Source: Allobrachymonas chironomi DSM 19884
GTDB taxonomy: Bacteria; Pseudomonadota; Gammaproteobacteria; Burkholderiales; Burkholderiaceae_C
Length of the DNA: 64,000 nt
Reading direction: 5' to 3'
NCBI RefSeq assembly: GCF_000374625.1
Contig: NZ_KB894767.1
Span: 1 to 64,000, forward strand
Position numbers and translations under genes: made by a program. The first letter of the stretch is position 1; every line of letters starts with the position of its first letter. This document shows, in pieces, positions 48,168-60,118 of this stretch. The notes beneath the pieces were generated by a model. The model was given only the letters and a program-made list of their open reading frames with translations. It was not told the DNA's origin and searched no databases.

Positions 48168-50627
48168 ATGCGGCAAATAGTAATACAAAATAATTATAAA
48201 AATACAGATCTGGTCACCCGCGCCTGGCCGGCTCCGGGGATTACCGGTGCGGCACTGGCCTGGCTTGTCGGGCTCTGGCTGCAGCTGCAACAGGCCGTGC
48301 TGTCGCCGCTGTGGCAATACCAGCTGGCAGCATTGTCGGCGCTGGGCATCACCGGATTGTGCCTGAAACAGCGTCGCGCCTTGCCCCTGCTGTGGCTGTT
48401 TCTGCCCCTGCTGGGTTGGGGCGTGGCGGGCTGGCAGGCCAGTGGCATGCTAGCGCAGCAGCTCGATGCAGCGCTGGAGGGGCGCACGCTGCAGGTCAGC
48501 GGTGTAGTGCAGGGGCTGCCACAATGGTCTGCCGAGGGATCGCGTTTCGAATTCAGAGTCGAGCAGGCCGTCGGGTCCGATGGCCGGGCCGTCAGCTTGC
48601 CCGGGCAGCTGTCGGTGGGCTGGTCGCAGCCGGCGCAAGCGGGATCGTGCCAGGCTTGCGTGCAAGCCGGCGAGCGCTGGCAGCTGGCGCTGCAGCTGCG
48701 CAAGCCGCATGGGTATCGCAATCCGTTCGGCTTCGATCTGGAACGCTGGATGTGGGAGCAGGGACTGGGGGCGACGGCCCAGGTGCGTGCGCAGGAGGGG
48801 GCACTGCGGCTGCAGGATTTGGGCTGGCTGTCGCCGCAGCATCGGCTGGATCGGCTGCGCTTGCAGGTGCGTGAGCGGATCCGGGCGCACTGGTCGCCTG
48901 ATGACGCGGCCGGCCAGCGCGCCGGCCAGATGCTGGTGGCGCTGGTCGTGGGGGATCAGGCGGCCATCGCGCAGGACGACTGGACCGTGTTCCGGCGCAC
49001 CGGGATCGCGCACCTGGTGAGCATTTCCGGCCTGCACGTGACCATGTTTGCCTGGCTGGCGGCAGCTCTGGTGGGCTGGTGCTGGCGCTGGACGGCGCGC
49101 CGGGGCTGGTCTTGCTGCCTGTGGCTGCCGGCGCAGCATGCTGCGGCCATTGGGGCCTGCCTGCTGGCGGCCGGCTACGCCTGGTTCAGCGGCTGGGGCG
49201 TGCCGGCGCAGCGTACGGTCTGGATGCTGGCGGTGGTGGCCCTGCTGCGTTGCAGTGGCCGGCAATGGCCCTGGCATGCCGTACTTGGTGCGGCTGCCGT
49301 GCTGGTGACGGCACTGCACCCGCTGGCCCTGCTGCAGCCGGGTTTCTGGCTCAGTTTTGTCGCGGTGGGGGTGTTGTTCCTGACGGGTGAAACCGCTGCA
49401 GCTGCTGCGCCAACCGGTTGGTGGCCGCGCTTGCGGGCTGCCATGGCCGGCTTTGCGCAGCAGCAACTGGTGGTGCTGCTGGCCCTGACACCGCTGGCGC
49501 TGCTGATGTTCGGTCAGGTATCGGTGGTAGGCGTGCTGGCCAATGCCGTGGCGGTGCCGGTGGTGACGCTGCTGGTGACGCCGCTGGCCATGCTGGGGGT
49601 GCTCTGGTCGCCAGTCTGGAGCGTGGCCGGTGCCGTGTTGCAACTGGGTTGGCCGGGGCTGGTCTGGATGTCGGCCTATCCCTGGGCCGTGTACGGCACG
49701 GCCATGGCGCCGGGCTGGGCCGGCGCTGCCGGTATCGCCGGCGGCGCGCTGCTGTGCCTGCGGCTGCCGCCCTGGTGTCGGGCATGGGGTCTGGCTGCGC
49801 TGCTGCCGGTGCTGTGCTGGCAGGCTCCGGCACCGCCGCCCGGGGAGTTCAGCCTGCAGGCGGTGGATGTGGGGCAGGGCGGTGCGGTGCTGCTGCGCAC
49901 CGCGCGCCACAACCTGCTGTTCGATACCGGCCCGACGATTGGCCGCCATACCGATGCTGGCGAACGTGTTCTGGTTCCGCTGCTCGCAGCGCAGGGCCTG
50001 CAGCTGGATCGCATCGTGCTCAGCCATTCCGATAGCGATCATGTGGGCGGCCTGCTGTCGCTGCTGGAGAGCCAGCCGCAGGTGCCTGTGGCGGGTGTGA
50101 TCGAGCCGGACAACCCGCTGCATGCCCGGCTGCCGATCCAGCCCTGTCTGGCCGGACAGCACTGGGAGTGGGACGGCGTGGCGTTTGACATACTGCATCC
50201 GTCTGCGCAGGATCTGGCGCAAGGCGACTGGGGCAATGGCAGCAGCTGTGTGCTGCGTGTCAGCAATGCCGGGCACGCAGCGATGCTGATGGGCGATGCC
50301 GAGTTTGTCAGCGAAACACGCCTGCTGCAGCGTTACCCGGTCGCGCAGCTGCGTGCCGATGTGCTGCTGGCGGGTCACCACGGCAGCAACAGCTCCACCG
50401 GCAGTGCCTGGCTGCAGGCGGTGCAGCCGCGCTGGACCCTGATCCAGCATGGCTATCGCAACCGCTACGGCCACCCGCATGCCGATGTGTTGCAGCGCTT
50501 GCAGCAGCATGGCACCAGTGTGGTGCGCAGTGATGCCTGTGGTGCGGCATGGTGGGGATCCTGGAAGAACGAGGTGCACTGTGAACGTGCGCGCGAGGCA
50601 CATTTCTGGTCACACCGGCTGCCGTGA
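48168..50627 (+). CDS. comEC: DNA internalisation channel protein ComEC/Rec2
   Basis: The 819-residue ComEC has an N-terminal OB-like DUF4131 region (about 75-190), a competence domain of many helices containing RTGIAHLVSISGLHVTMFAW, and a C-terminal metallo-beta-lactamase domain. That domain has the motif LSHSDSDHVGG and AGHHGSNSSTG. It carries single-stranded DNA across the inner membrane in natural transformation. The first 13 codons are extremely AT-rich and include two rare ATA codons and Asn-Asn-Tyr-Lys-Asn, unlike the rest (about 68% GC). No Shine-Dalgarno is seen at ATG 48168. Confidence 0.93.
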   Translation: MRQIVIQNNYKNTDLVTRAWPAPGITGAALAWLVGLWLQLQQAVLSPLWQYQLAALSALGITGLCLKQRRALPLLWLFLPLLGWGVAGWQASGMLAQQLDAALEGRTLQVSGVVQGLPQWSAEGSRFEFRVEQAVGSDGRAVSLPGQLSVGWSQPAQAGSCQACVQAGERWQLALQLRKPHGYRNPFGFDLERWMWEQGLGATAQVRAQEGALRLQDLGWLSPQHRLDRLRLQVRERIRAHWSPDDAAGQRAGQMLVALVVGDQAAIAQDDWTVFRRTGIAHLVSISGLHVTMFAWLAAALVGWCWRWTARRGWSCCLWLPAQHAAAIGACLLAAGYAWFSGWGVPAQRTVWMLAVVALLRCSGRQWPWHAVLGAAAVLVTALHPLALLQPGFWLSFVAVGVLFLTGETAAAAAPTGWWPRLRAAMAGFAQQQLVVLLALTPLALLMFGQVSVVGVLANAVAVPVVTLLVTPLAMLGVLWSPVWSVAGAVLQLGWPGLVWMSAYPWAVYGTAMAPGWAGAAGIAGGALLCLRLPPWCRAWGLAALLPVLCWQAPAPPPGEFSLQAVDVGQGGAVLLRTARHNLLFDTGPTIGRHTDAGERVLVPLLAAQGLQLDRIVLSHSDSDHVGGLLSLLESQPQVPVAGVIEPDNPLHARLPIQPCLAGQHWEWDGVAFDILHPSAQDLAQGDWGNGSSCVLRVSNAGHAAMLMGDAEFVSETRLLQRYPVAQLRADVLLAGHHGSNSSTGSAWLQAVQPRWTLIQHGYRNRYGHPHADVLQRLQQHGTSVVRSDACGAAWWGSWKNEVHCERAREAHFWSHRLP

Positions 50628-50714
50628 ATACCGTGTTGCCGGGCTGACGCATGTTCAGGCATGATTCCTGCATGTCATCTGACGAACCTGAAACCCAGAG
50701 GAGCCCCGTCGATC

Positions 50715-52154
50715 ATGCGTGCCTTTGATGAAATGTATGCCTCCGTTCCCTACGCCGACGAGCAGGTGCGCGAACACTATCGGCGCTATGCCGACTGGCT
50801 GCAGGACCAGAGCGTCGAGTCCATGGCGCGGCGGCGCGAGGAAGCCGAAATGATCTTCCGCAAGGTCGGCATCACCTTTGCCGTGTATGGCGACAAGGAT
50901 GAAGACGGTGCCGGCACCGAACGCCTGATTCCCTTCGATCTGGTGCCGCGCATCATTCCGTCGCAGGAGTGGCAGCGGCTGGAGCGGGGGCTGGTACAGC
51001 GTGTCACTGCGCTCAACCGCTTTATCCATGATGTCTACCACGATCAGGACATCCTGAAGGCCGGTGTGATTCCTGCAGCGCAGGTGCACGGAAATGCGCA
51101 GTACCGGCCGGAGATGGAAGGGCTGGCCGTACCGCATGGTGTCTATTCGCATATCAGCGGCATCGATATCGTGCGTGCCAGCCATGGGGCGCAGGAGGGC
51201 GAGTATTTCGTGCTCGAAGACAATCTGCGCGTGCCCAGCGGCGTCAGCTACATGCTGGAAAACCGCAAGATGTCGATGCGCCTGTGCCCGGAGCTGTTCC
51301 GCCACTACCAGGTGGAACCGGTGGCGCATTATGCCGACCTGCTGCTGGAGACGCTGCGCTCCTGCGCGCCGTCAGCAGTGTCCGATCCGGTGGTGGTGGT
51401 GCTGACGCCCGGCATGTACAACAGCGCCTATTTCGAGCACGCTTTTCTGGCGCAGCAGATGGGCGTGGAACTGGTAGAGGGTCAGGATCTGTTCGTGCGG
51501 GACGGTTTTGTCTACATGCGCACCACGCATGGCCCGCAGCGCGTTGATGTGATCTATCGCCGCATCGACGACGATTTTCTGGATCCGCGCGTGTTCCGGC
51601 CCGATTCGACATTGGGCTGCGCCGGATTGATGGAGGCCTACCGTGCCGGCCGCGTCAGCATCTGCAATGCGGTCGGCACCGGTATCGCCGATGACAAGTC
51701 GATCTATCCCCATGTGCCGAAGATGATCGAGTTCTACCTGGGAGAAAAGCCGATCCTGTCCAATGTGCCAACCTGGTGCTGCCGCGAGCCGGACGATCTG
51801 CGCCATGTGCTGGCGCACCTGGACGAACTGGTGGTGAAGGAAGTGCATGGTGCCGGAGGCTACGGCATGCTGATCGGCCCGACCGCCAGCCAGGCCGAGC
51901 TGGCGGCATTCCGCCGGGTGCTGCAGGCCCATCCCGAGCGCTATATCGCGCAGCCGACGCTGAGCCTGTCGAGCTGTCCGACCTATGTGGAGCAGGGCAT
52001 TGCGCCGCGCCATATCGACCTGCGCCCCTTCGTGCTGGCCGGGGAATCGGTACAGATGGTGGCCGGTGGCCTGACCCGCGTTGCGCTGAAAGAGGGCTCG
52101 CTGGTGGTCAACTCCTCACAGGGGGGCGGCACCAAGGACACCTGGGTCGTCTGA
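50715..52154 (+). CDS. Circularly permuted ATP-grasp type 2 protein
   Basis: The 479-residue cp-ATP-grasp protein (DUF404/407 type) has [33 protein letters not shown] at the front. Then come [55 protein letters not shown]-like ligase segments ([16 protein letters not shown]) and [17 protein letters not shown]. It ends with [13 protein letters not shown]. Such proteins are predicted to ligate amino acids or peptides, with the product unknown. It pairs with the alpha-E gene 38 bases downstream. The start is at [10 protein letters not shown], with GAGGAG about 11 bases upstream. Confidence 0.9.
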   Translation: [479 protein letters not shown]

Positions 52155-52192
52155 TCCGCAGCTGCATTCATTCACGCCATACGAGAACCACC

Positions 52193-53152
52193 ATGCTATC
52201 CAGAACCGCCGATCACCTCCTGTGGATGTCCCGCTACATCGAGCGCGCCGAGAACACCGCTCGCATGCTCGATGTCAATTACCAGACCACGCTGCTGCCG
52301 CAGTCGGCCAGCCAGGCCGAGCAGGGCTGGTCCGGCCTGCTGTCGATCTGTGAGCTGCTGCCCGAGTACCGCCAGCGCCATGGCAGCATCCAGCCCGACC
52401 GGGTGATCGATTTCATGGTGGCGGATCTGGACAACCCGGCGTCCATCATGTCCTGCCTGCATGCCTCGCGTGAAAATGCACGGGCGGTACGCGGTACGCT
52501 CACCACGGAAGTCTGGGAAACCTACAACCAGGTCTGGCTGGAGGCCGGCAAGCTGCTGGAAACCGATGTGCTGCGCATCGATCCCAGCCGTTTCCTGGAA
52601 TGGGTCAAGTACCACTCGCACCTGTCGCGCGGTGTGATCCTGGGCACCATGCTGATGGACCAGGCCTTGCACTTCATGCGCCTGGGTACCTTTCTGGAGC
52701 GGGCCGACAACACGGCACGTCTGCTCGATGTCAAGTTCCACAGCAACGAGCGTGTGCCGGCGATGGATCTCGATGATGACGAGGAGCTCGATTTCTACTA
52801 CTGGAGCAACATGCTGCGCAGCGTGTCGGCCTTCGAGATCTACCGCAAGGTCTACCGTGACGTGATCACGCCCGAGCGCGTGGCCGAGCTGCTGATCATG
52901 CGCCCCGACATGCCGCGTTCACTCGTCTACTGCCTGAATCAGGTGGTGGGCAATCTGGAGCGCATCGGTGCCAGCATGCACAGTGGCAGCCAGTCACGCC
53001 GGCTCGCCGGACGATTGCAGACCGATCTGCACTATGGCGATATCCGCGAGATTCTGCACACCGGACTGCACCCCTACCTGACACACTTTCTCGAGCGCGT
53101 GCATGCGCTGGGCATGGCGGTCACGCGCGAATTCCTGCATCCGGAGCATTGA
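52193..53152 (+). CDS. Alpha-E domain protein (DUF403)
   Basis: The 319-residue all-helical alpha-E protein begins MLSRTADHLLWMSRYIERAENTARMLDV. A second copy-like segment FMRLGTFLERADNTARLLDVKFH lies near residue 165. Conserved glutamate/arginine pairs (RYIERAENTAR) repeat in both halves. The alpha-E domain is always found with the cp-ATP-grasp partner, usually with a transglutaminase-like protein too, which is absent here. Function is unknown; it probably participates in the same peptide or amino-acid ligation system. Confidence 0.9.
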   Translation: MLSRTADHLLWMSRYIERAENTARMLDVNYQTTLLPQSASQAEQGWSGLLSICELLPEYRQRHGSIQPDRVIDFMVADLDNPASIMSCLHASRENARAVRGTLTTEVWETYNQVWLEAGKLLETDVLRIDPSRFLEWVKYHSHLSRGVILGTMLMDQALHFMRLGTFLERADNTARLLDVKFHSNERVPAMDLDDDEELDFYYWSNMLRSVSAFEIYRKVYRDVITPERVAELLIMRPDMPRSLVYCLNQVVGNLERIGASMHSGSQSRRLAGRLQTDLHYGDIREILHTGLHPYLTHFLERVHALGMAVTREFLHPEH

Positions 53153-53160
53153 GCCGGTGG

Positions 53161-53475
53161 TCAGCGCTGCGGCCCGCTGCCGGCCATGTGCAAGCGGATG
53201 CGCTGTACCGGCAGGCCGTCCTGCTGCAGCCGTGACAGCCACAGCGGCAGCAGCTGGCGCACCTTGGCCGCCACCGCATTGCCGGAGATGATGACGCACC
53301 ACTCGCCATCCTGCACGGCGCCCCAGGTGATGCGGCTGCGCATCATCGGCGGTACCAGCCGCGCAATGCTCTGGCTGCACTGCTGTGACAGCTGCATGCA
53401 CTGCAGCAGCGATCCCAGCACGGGGGCTTCCTGTGCGGCCTGGTTGATGTGAATGGCGTAATGCTTGCGCTCCAT
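53161..53475 (-). CDS. DciA/DUF721-like protein
   Basis: The 104-residue product resembles DUF721/DciA: a helical start (LGSLLQCMQLSQQCSQSIARLVPP) and then a KH-like stretch SRITWGAVQDGEWCVIISGNAVAAKVRQLLPLWLSRLQQDGL with a conserved ending IRLHMAG. DciA-type proteins load the replicative helicase in bacteria lacking DnaC. Adjacency to secA, here divergent, is common for this gene in betaproteobacteria. The protein is short and divergent, so the assignment rests partly on context. Confidence 0.65.
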   Translation of the reverse strand: MERKHYAIHINQAAQEAPVLGSLLQCMQLSQQCSQSIARLVPPMMRSRITWGAVQDGEWCVIISGNAVAAKVRQLLPLWLSRLQQDGLPVQRIRLHMAGSGPQR

Positions 53476-53702
53476 GCACCGATTATCGGCCAGCGGTGGC
53501 CATCGTGCAGCACCTTGTCACACCCGCAGGGGCTGGCGTCACGTGGCGCACAGGCGGCAAGAGTAGAATAGATCGTCTTATCCGGTGCCGGGAACAGGGT
53601 CCGGCATGGGGAAGCAGCCTTGCAGTACGGCCTTTTGCCCCCATGTAGCCTTTTTCGGATTTTCGTTTCCCGGTGCTCCGGTTTTCATTACCTACCAAGG
53701 AC

Positions 53703-53746
53703 ATGGCCGACTGGTGCTGCAACAGCCCGGGCGGTGATGTAGATGC

Positions 53747-53762
<16 letters not shown>
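53703..53762 (+). CDS. Possible leader ORF overlapping the secA start
   Basis: ATG 53703 opens 19 codons ([19 protein letters not shown]) ending at 53762, 16 bases inside secA in another frame. AAGGA lies 2-3 bases before its ATG, closer than ideal. It has the layout of a coupling or leader ORF, but expression is unproven. It shows no SecM-like arrest motif. Confidence 0.25.
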
Positions 53763-56521
<2,759 letters not shown>

Positions 56522-56549
56522 TTTTTCCTACTTTCCTGCAGGAGCATCC

Positions 56550-57782
56550 ATGCCCGTACAACTCCAAGCCCCCCGTCCCGAAGACCTGCATCCGGTTGCC
56601 GGCGTGCGCCTGGGCGTGACCGAAGCCGGTGTGCGCAAGGCCAACCGCAAGGACCTGACCGTGATCCTGCTGGACGAGGGTGCCAGCGTGGGGGCGGTGT
56701 TCACGCAGAACCGCTATTGCGCGGCACCGGTGCAGGTCTGCCGTGAGCATCTGGCGGCAGACGGCGCAGCGATCCGTGCGCTGGTCATCAATACCGGCAA
56801 TGCCAACGCCGGTACCGGCGCCAGCGGCCTGCAGCATGCACGCCAGACCTGCGAGGCGATGGCGACACAGCTCGGTGTGCAGCCGCAGCAGATCCTGCCG
56901 TTCTCGACGGGCGTGATCATGGAGCCGTTGCCGGTGGATCGCATCATCGCCCGCTTGCCCGATGCGATTGATGCCGCAGCCCCTGACCAGTGGGCCGTGG
57001 CCGCCGAAGGCATCATGACCACCGACACCCTGCCCAAGGCCTGCAGTGCCACGGCGCAAGTGGGCGGTGCCACCGTCAGCATCACCGGCATCAGCAAGGG
57101 TGCCGGCATGATCCGGCCGAACATGGCCACCATGCTGGGCTTTCTGGCCACCGATGCGCGCGTCAGCCAGGGCGTGATGGCACAGCTGGCACGCGAGCTG
57201 GCCGACGGCTCCTTCAACCGCATCACCATCGATGGCGATACCTCCACCAACGACTCCTTCGTGGTCATTGCCAGCAACCAGGCCGATCATGCCGAGATCA
57301 CATCGCTCGACAGTGCTGAAGGCCAGGCGCTCAAGGCCGCCATGCAGGCCGTGGCGCTCAAGTTGGCGCAGGCCATCGTGCGCGACGGCGAAGGGGCGAC
57401 CAAGTTCATCACGGTGCAGGTCGAAGGCGGCAAGACCGCCGCGGAGTGCCGTCTGGCGGCCTACGCGATCGCGCATTCGCCGCTGGTCAAGACCGCGTTC
57501 TATGCCAGCGACCCGAACCTGGGCCGCATTCTGGCGGCAGTCGGTTATGCCGGCATTACCGATCTGGACCAGGAAAAGATCGAGCTGTATCTGGATGACG
57601 TGCATGTGGTCACGCAGGGTGGCCGCAACCCGTCCTACCAGGAGGCCGATGGCCAGCGCGTGATGCAGCAGGCCGAGATCACCGTGCGCGTACAGCTGGG
57701 ACGCGGCCAGGCCACCGACACGGTCTGGACCTGCGATCTGAGCCACGATTATGTGAGCATCAACGCGGACTACCGTTCGTGA
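56550..57782 (+). CDS. argJ: Bifunctional glutamate N-acetyltransferase / amino-acid acetyltransferase ArgJ
   Basis: The 410-residue ArgJ recycles the acetyl group in arginine synthesis. The self-cleavage site is in [22 protein letters not shown] (about 180-203), the Thr becoming the nucleophile of the beta chain. [21 protein letters not shown] and [10 protein letters not shown] are conserved. The C-terminal NADYRS is normal. GCAGGAG stands 7 bases before ATG 56550. It follows secA by 28 bases, the secA-argJ order seen in several Burkholderiales. With a cyclic pathway, argA is dispensable. Confidence 0.96.
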   Translation: MPVQLQAPRPEDLHPVAGVRLGVTEAGVRKANRKDLTVILLDEGASVGAVFTQNRYCAAPVQVCREHLAADGAAIRALVINTGNANAGTGASGLQHARQTCEAMATQLGVQPQQILPFSTGVIMEPLPVDRIIARLPDAIDAAAPDQWAVAAEGIMTTDTLPKACSATAQVGGATVSITGISKGAGMIRPNMATMLGFLATDARVSQGVMAQLARELADGSFNRITIDGDTSTNDSFVVIASNQADHAEITSLDSAEGQALKAAMQAVALKLAQAIVRDGEGATKFITVQVEGGKTAAECRLAAYAIAHSPLVKTAFYASDPNLGRILAAVGYAGITDLDQEKIELYLDDVHVVTQGGRNPSYQEADGQRVMQQAEITVRVQLGRGQATDTVWTCDLSHDYVSINADYRS

Positions 57783-57802
57783 CCGGATCCTGAGGATTCA
57801 GA

Positions 57803-57840
57803 CAAGACAAAGGCGGCTCCGGGGAGCCGCCTTTGTCTTG
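57803..57840. terminator. Bidirectional terminator between argJ and the SlyD-like gene
   Basis: An 18-bp perfect stem CAAGACAAAGGCGGCTCC (57803-57820) pairs with GGAGCCGCCTTTGTCTTG (57823-57840) with a very tight loop. It is one of the strongest hairpins in the window and serves two convergent genes. Confidence 0.85.
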
Positions 57841-57861
57841 TGGCAGGCAGGGCAGGGTATT

Positions 57862-58431
57862 TCAGTGCAGTGTGTCGTTGCCCGGCAGCAGCTGTGCGCC
57901 CGGCTCCAGCTTGAAGAAGCCGGCGCCAGCCGAGCCGCGACCGATTTCATCTACCGTGGCTTCGCGCACGCCGTGGATGCGCAACTGCAGGTGCAGGCTG
58001 ATGCCGGCCAGCGGGTGGTTGCCGTCCAGCACCACATGATCGGGGTAGAGGTCGGTCACGATATAGAGCGCGTCCTGCGGGATGTCCGGGCTGCAGCCGG
58101 CGGGCAGGGCCTGACCGTCGAATGTCATGCCTTCCTCGGTTTCGGCCGGGAACAGCGTGCGCGCTTCGAGAAAGATCAGGTTTTCGTCGTAATCGCCAAA
58201 GGCATCCAGCGGCTCCAGATCGAGCTTGACCGTGTCGCCGACATGGCGACCGATCAGCGCCTGGTCGATGCTGTTCAGCAGGTCGTCGCCGCCCACCAGG
58301 AATTCGACCGGATCTTCCAGCTCGTCGAGCAGATCGCCCATGGAGTCCTTCATGATCCAGGTCAGCGCCACCACCGACTGGTCAGTGACGACAGGGGTTT
58401 CAGGGGTATCGTTGTCTGTGGTGTTTTCCAT
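57862..58431 (-). CDS. SlyD-like FKBP-type peptidyl-prolyl isomerase
   Basis: The 189-residue protein has the two-domain SlyD/FKBP-IF layout: VALTWIMKDSMGDLLDELEDPVEFLVGGDDLL, the IF insert with FGDYDENLIFLEARTLFP, then VVLDGNHPLAGISLHLQLRI, the SlyD DGNHPLAG signature. It lacks the His/Cys-rich metal tail of E. coli SlyD, so it is probably a folding isomerase without nickel delivery. ATG 58431 (MENTTDNDTP) is 14 bases from the divergent RoxA-like gene. Residues around DxxF/FxxW were only partly checked. Confidence 0.88.
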   Translation of the reverse strand: MENTTDNDTPETPVVTDQSVVALTWIMKDSMGDLLDELEDPVEFLVGGDDLLNSIDQALIGRHVGDTVKLDLEPLDAFGDYDENLIFLEARTLFPAETEEGMTFDGQALPAGCSPDIPQDALYIVTDLYPDHVVLDGNHPLAGISLHLQLRIHGVREATVDEIGRGSAGAGFFKLEPGAQLLPGNDTLH

Positions 58432-58445
58432 TGCACAATTGTCCC

Positions 58446-59591
58446 ATGAACACACAAGCCCCCATGACCTTGCTGGGTCAACTTTCTCCCGCCGATTTCA
58501 TGCGGCAGTACTGGCAGCGCCAGCCGCTCGTGATCCGCCAGGCGATTCCCGGTTTCCAGCCGCTGCTCAGCCGCGAGCAACTGGCCGCTCTGGCCAGTCA
58601 GGACGAGGTTGAATCGCGCCTGATCGGCGATTTTGCTGATGGTGGCTGGCAAATGGAGCGTGGCCCGTTCGAGGCCGAAGAGCTGCCAGGCCATGACGAG
58701 CCGAAATGGACGCTGCTGGTGCAGGGCGTGGATCTGCACGATGCACGGGTGCATGCGCTGATGCAGCAGTTCCGCTTCATCCCCGATGCCCGTCTGGATG
58801 ACGTGATGATCAGCTATGCCACCGAAGGAGGTGGTGTCGGGCCGCACTTTGACAGCTACGACGTGTTCCTGCTGCAGGCCATGGGCAAGCGCCGCTGGCG
58901 CATTGGCCGCCAGCAAGACCGCACGCTGCTGCCGGACCTGCCGGTGCGCATTCTGGCCGATTTCCAGCCGGAAGAGGAGTTTGTGCTGGAACCGGGCGAC
59001 ATGCTGTACCTGCCGCCGGGCTGGGCGCACGATGGCGTGGCGGTGGAAGGGGAGTGCATGACCTATTCCATCGGTTTCCGTGTGCCGCAACGTGGCGATC
59101 TGGCGCGTGAGCTGCTGGGCCGCATGGCCGATCCGGCAGCCGATGCCCTTGGCGAGGCGTTGTACGAGGATGCCGACCAGCCGGCGGTGCAGGCGTCGGC
59201 AGCGATTCCCGTCAGCATGCAGGACTTCGCGCGGCAGGCTATCGCAGAAGCATTGCAGGACGATGACAATCTGGCCTGTGCGCTTGGCGAATATCTGACA
59301 GAACCCAAGGCCAACGTCTGGTTTGACGTGCCCGAGCAACAGCCCGAGGGGCTGCAGGCCTGCTACTGGCTGGACCGCCGCACCCGCATGCTGTATGACG
59401 AGCAGCATGTGTTCATCAACGGCGAAAGCTACCGTGCCGCCGGGGAAGATGCGGCCCTGATGCGCCAGCTGGCCAACCAGCGCCAGCTGGATGCCGACAC
59501 CCTGGCAGCCGCCAGCGAGGACGCACGCGCGCTGCTGCTGTCCTGGGCAGATGACGGCTGGGGACACACCGGTGCTGCACTGCCGCAATAA
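58446..59591 (+). CDS. roxA: Ribosomal protein uL16 arginine hydroxylase (cupin-4, RoxA/YcfD)
   Basis: The 381-residue JmjC-like 2-oxoglutarate/Fe(II) oxygenase has the metal triad: H-x-D in GGGVGPHFDSYDVFLLQAMGKRRWRIG and the distal His in LYLPPGWAHDGVAV. The winged-helix C-terminus (about 220-381) follows the YcfD layout. Its E. coli counterpart hydroxylates arginine 81 of uL16. ATG 58446 (MNTQAPMTLLGQL) was chosen; an upstream TTG would overlap the SlyD-like start. Confidence 0.92.
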   Translation: MNTQAPMTLLGQLSPADFMRQYWQRQPLVIRQAIPGFQPLLSREQLAALASQDEVESRLIGDFADGGWQMERGPFEAEELPGHDEPKWTLLVQGVDLHDARVHALMQQFRFIPDARLDDVMISYATEGGGVGPHFDSYDVFLLQAMGKRRWRIGRQQDRTLLPDLPVRILADFQPEEEFVLEPGDMLYLPPGWAHDGVAVEGECMTYSIGFRVPQRGDLARELLGRMADPAADALGEALYEDADQPAVQASAAIPVSMQDFARQAIAEALQDDDNLACALGEYLTEPKANVWFDVPEQQPEGLQACYWLDRRTRMLYDEQHVFINGESYRAAGEDAALMRQLANQRQLDADTLAAASEDARALLLSWADDGWGHTGAALPQ

Positions 59592-59597
59592 TGTGGC

Positions 59598-59674
59598 AAG
59601 CTGACAACAGATTGACATTTCCTCACAAGCGCGGCGTCAGCTTTTGTCAGCTTGTTGGGTGTTTTCCCTATAAT
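59598..59674 (+). promoter_or_regulatory. Promoter and inverted-repeat operator of the alanine-rich lipoprotein gene
   Basis: TATAAT (59669-59674) has TTGTCA 19 bases upstream (59644-59649). The repeat AAGCTGACAA (59598-59607) is matched by its complement TTGTCAGCTT (59644-59653), and a further GTCAGCTT lies at 59636-59643. So three half-sites surround the -35 region. Confidence 0.6.
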
Positions 59675-59781
59675 GCGTGGCAGGGGGCAAGTAACGGGCT
59701 TCCTCCCGTCCTCCTGCCGTCAGGCAGAGAACATTTCCGGAAACTGTCTCGTACCCAATACATTCCTGAAGGATTGAAAAA

Positions 59782-60075
59782 ATGAACAAGTCTTACCTGA
59801 TCGCTGCTGTTATCGCTGCTGCTGCCCTGACCGCTTGCGGCAAGAAAGAAGACGCTGCTGTGCAAGCCGCTTCTGCTGCTGCTTCCGCTGCTGACGCTGC
59901 TGCTTCCGCCGCTTCTGCTGTTGACGCTGCTGCTTCCGCTGCTGCCACGACCGTTGACAACGCTGCTTCCGCTACCGCTGACGCTGCTTCTTCCGCCGCT
60001 GCTGCTGCTACCGACGCGGCTGCTTCCGCTGTTGACGCCGCCGCTTCCGCTGTGGACGCTGCTGCTTCCAAGTAA
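59782..60075 (+). CDS. Alanine-rich small lipoprotein
   Basis: The 97-residue lipoprotein starts MNKSYLIAAVIAAAALTAC, with LTAC as lipobox. The mature part is about 60% alanine, with Ser, Asp, Val and Thr in quasi-repeats of DAAASAA type that could form a long helix. Codons are strongly biased to GCT, unlike the GCC/GCG of neighbours, as in highly expressed genes. AAGGA precedes the ATG by 8 bases. With a consensus-like TATAAT and two 3' hairpins it looks like an abundant envelope protein, perhaps Lpp-like in role. Function is unknown. Confidence 0.82.
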   Translation: MNKSYLIAAVIAAAALTACGKKEDAAVQAASAAASAADAAASAASAVDAAASAAATTVDNAASATADAASSAAAAATDAAASAVDAAASAVDAAASK

Positions 60076-60118
60076 GCACAGGTCAGCCACATGGCAGCGC
60101 AAGCTGCCATGCAGCAAG

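Noticed and set aside
48450..50603. Open frame opposite comEC
   Set aside because: Same reason; its translation is rich in H, R and Q with no domain, and comEC motifs are clear on the plus strand.
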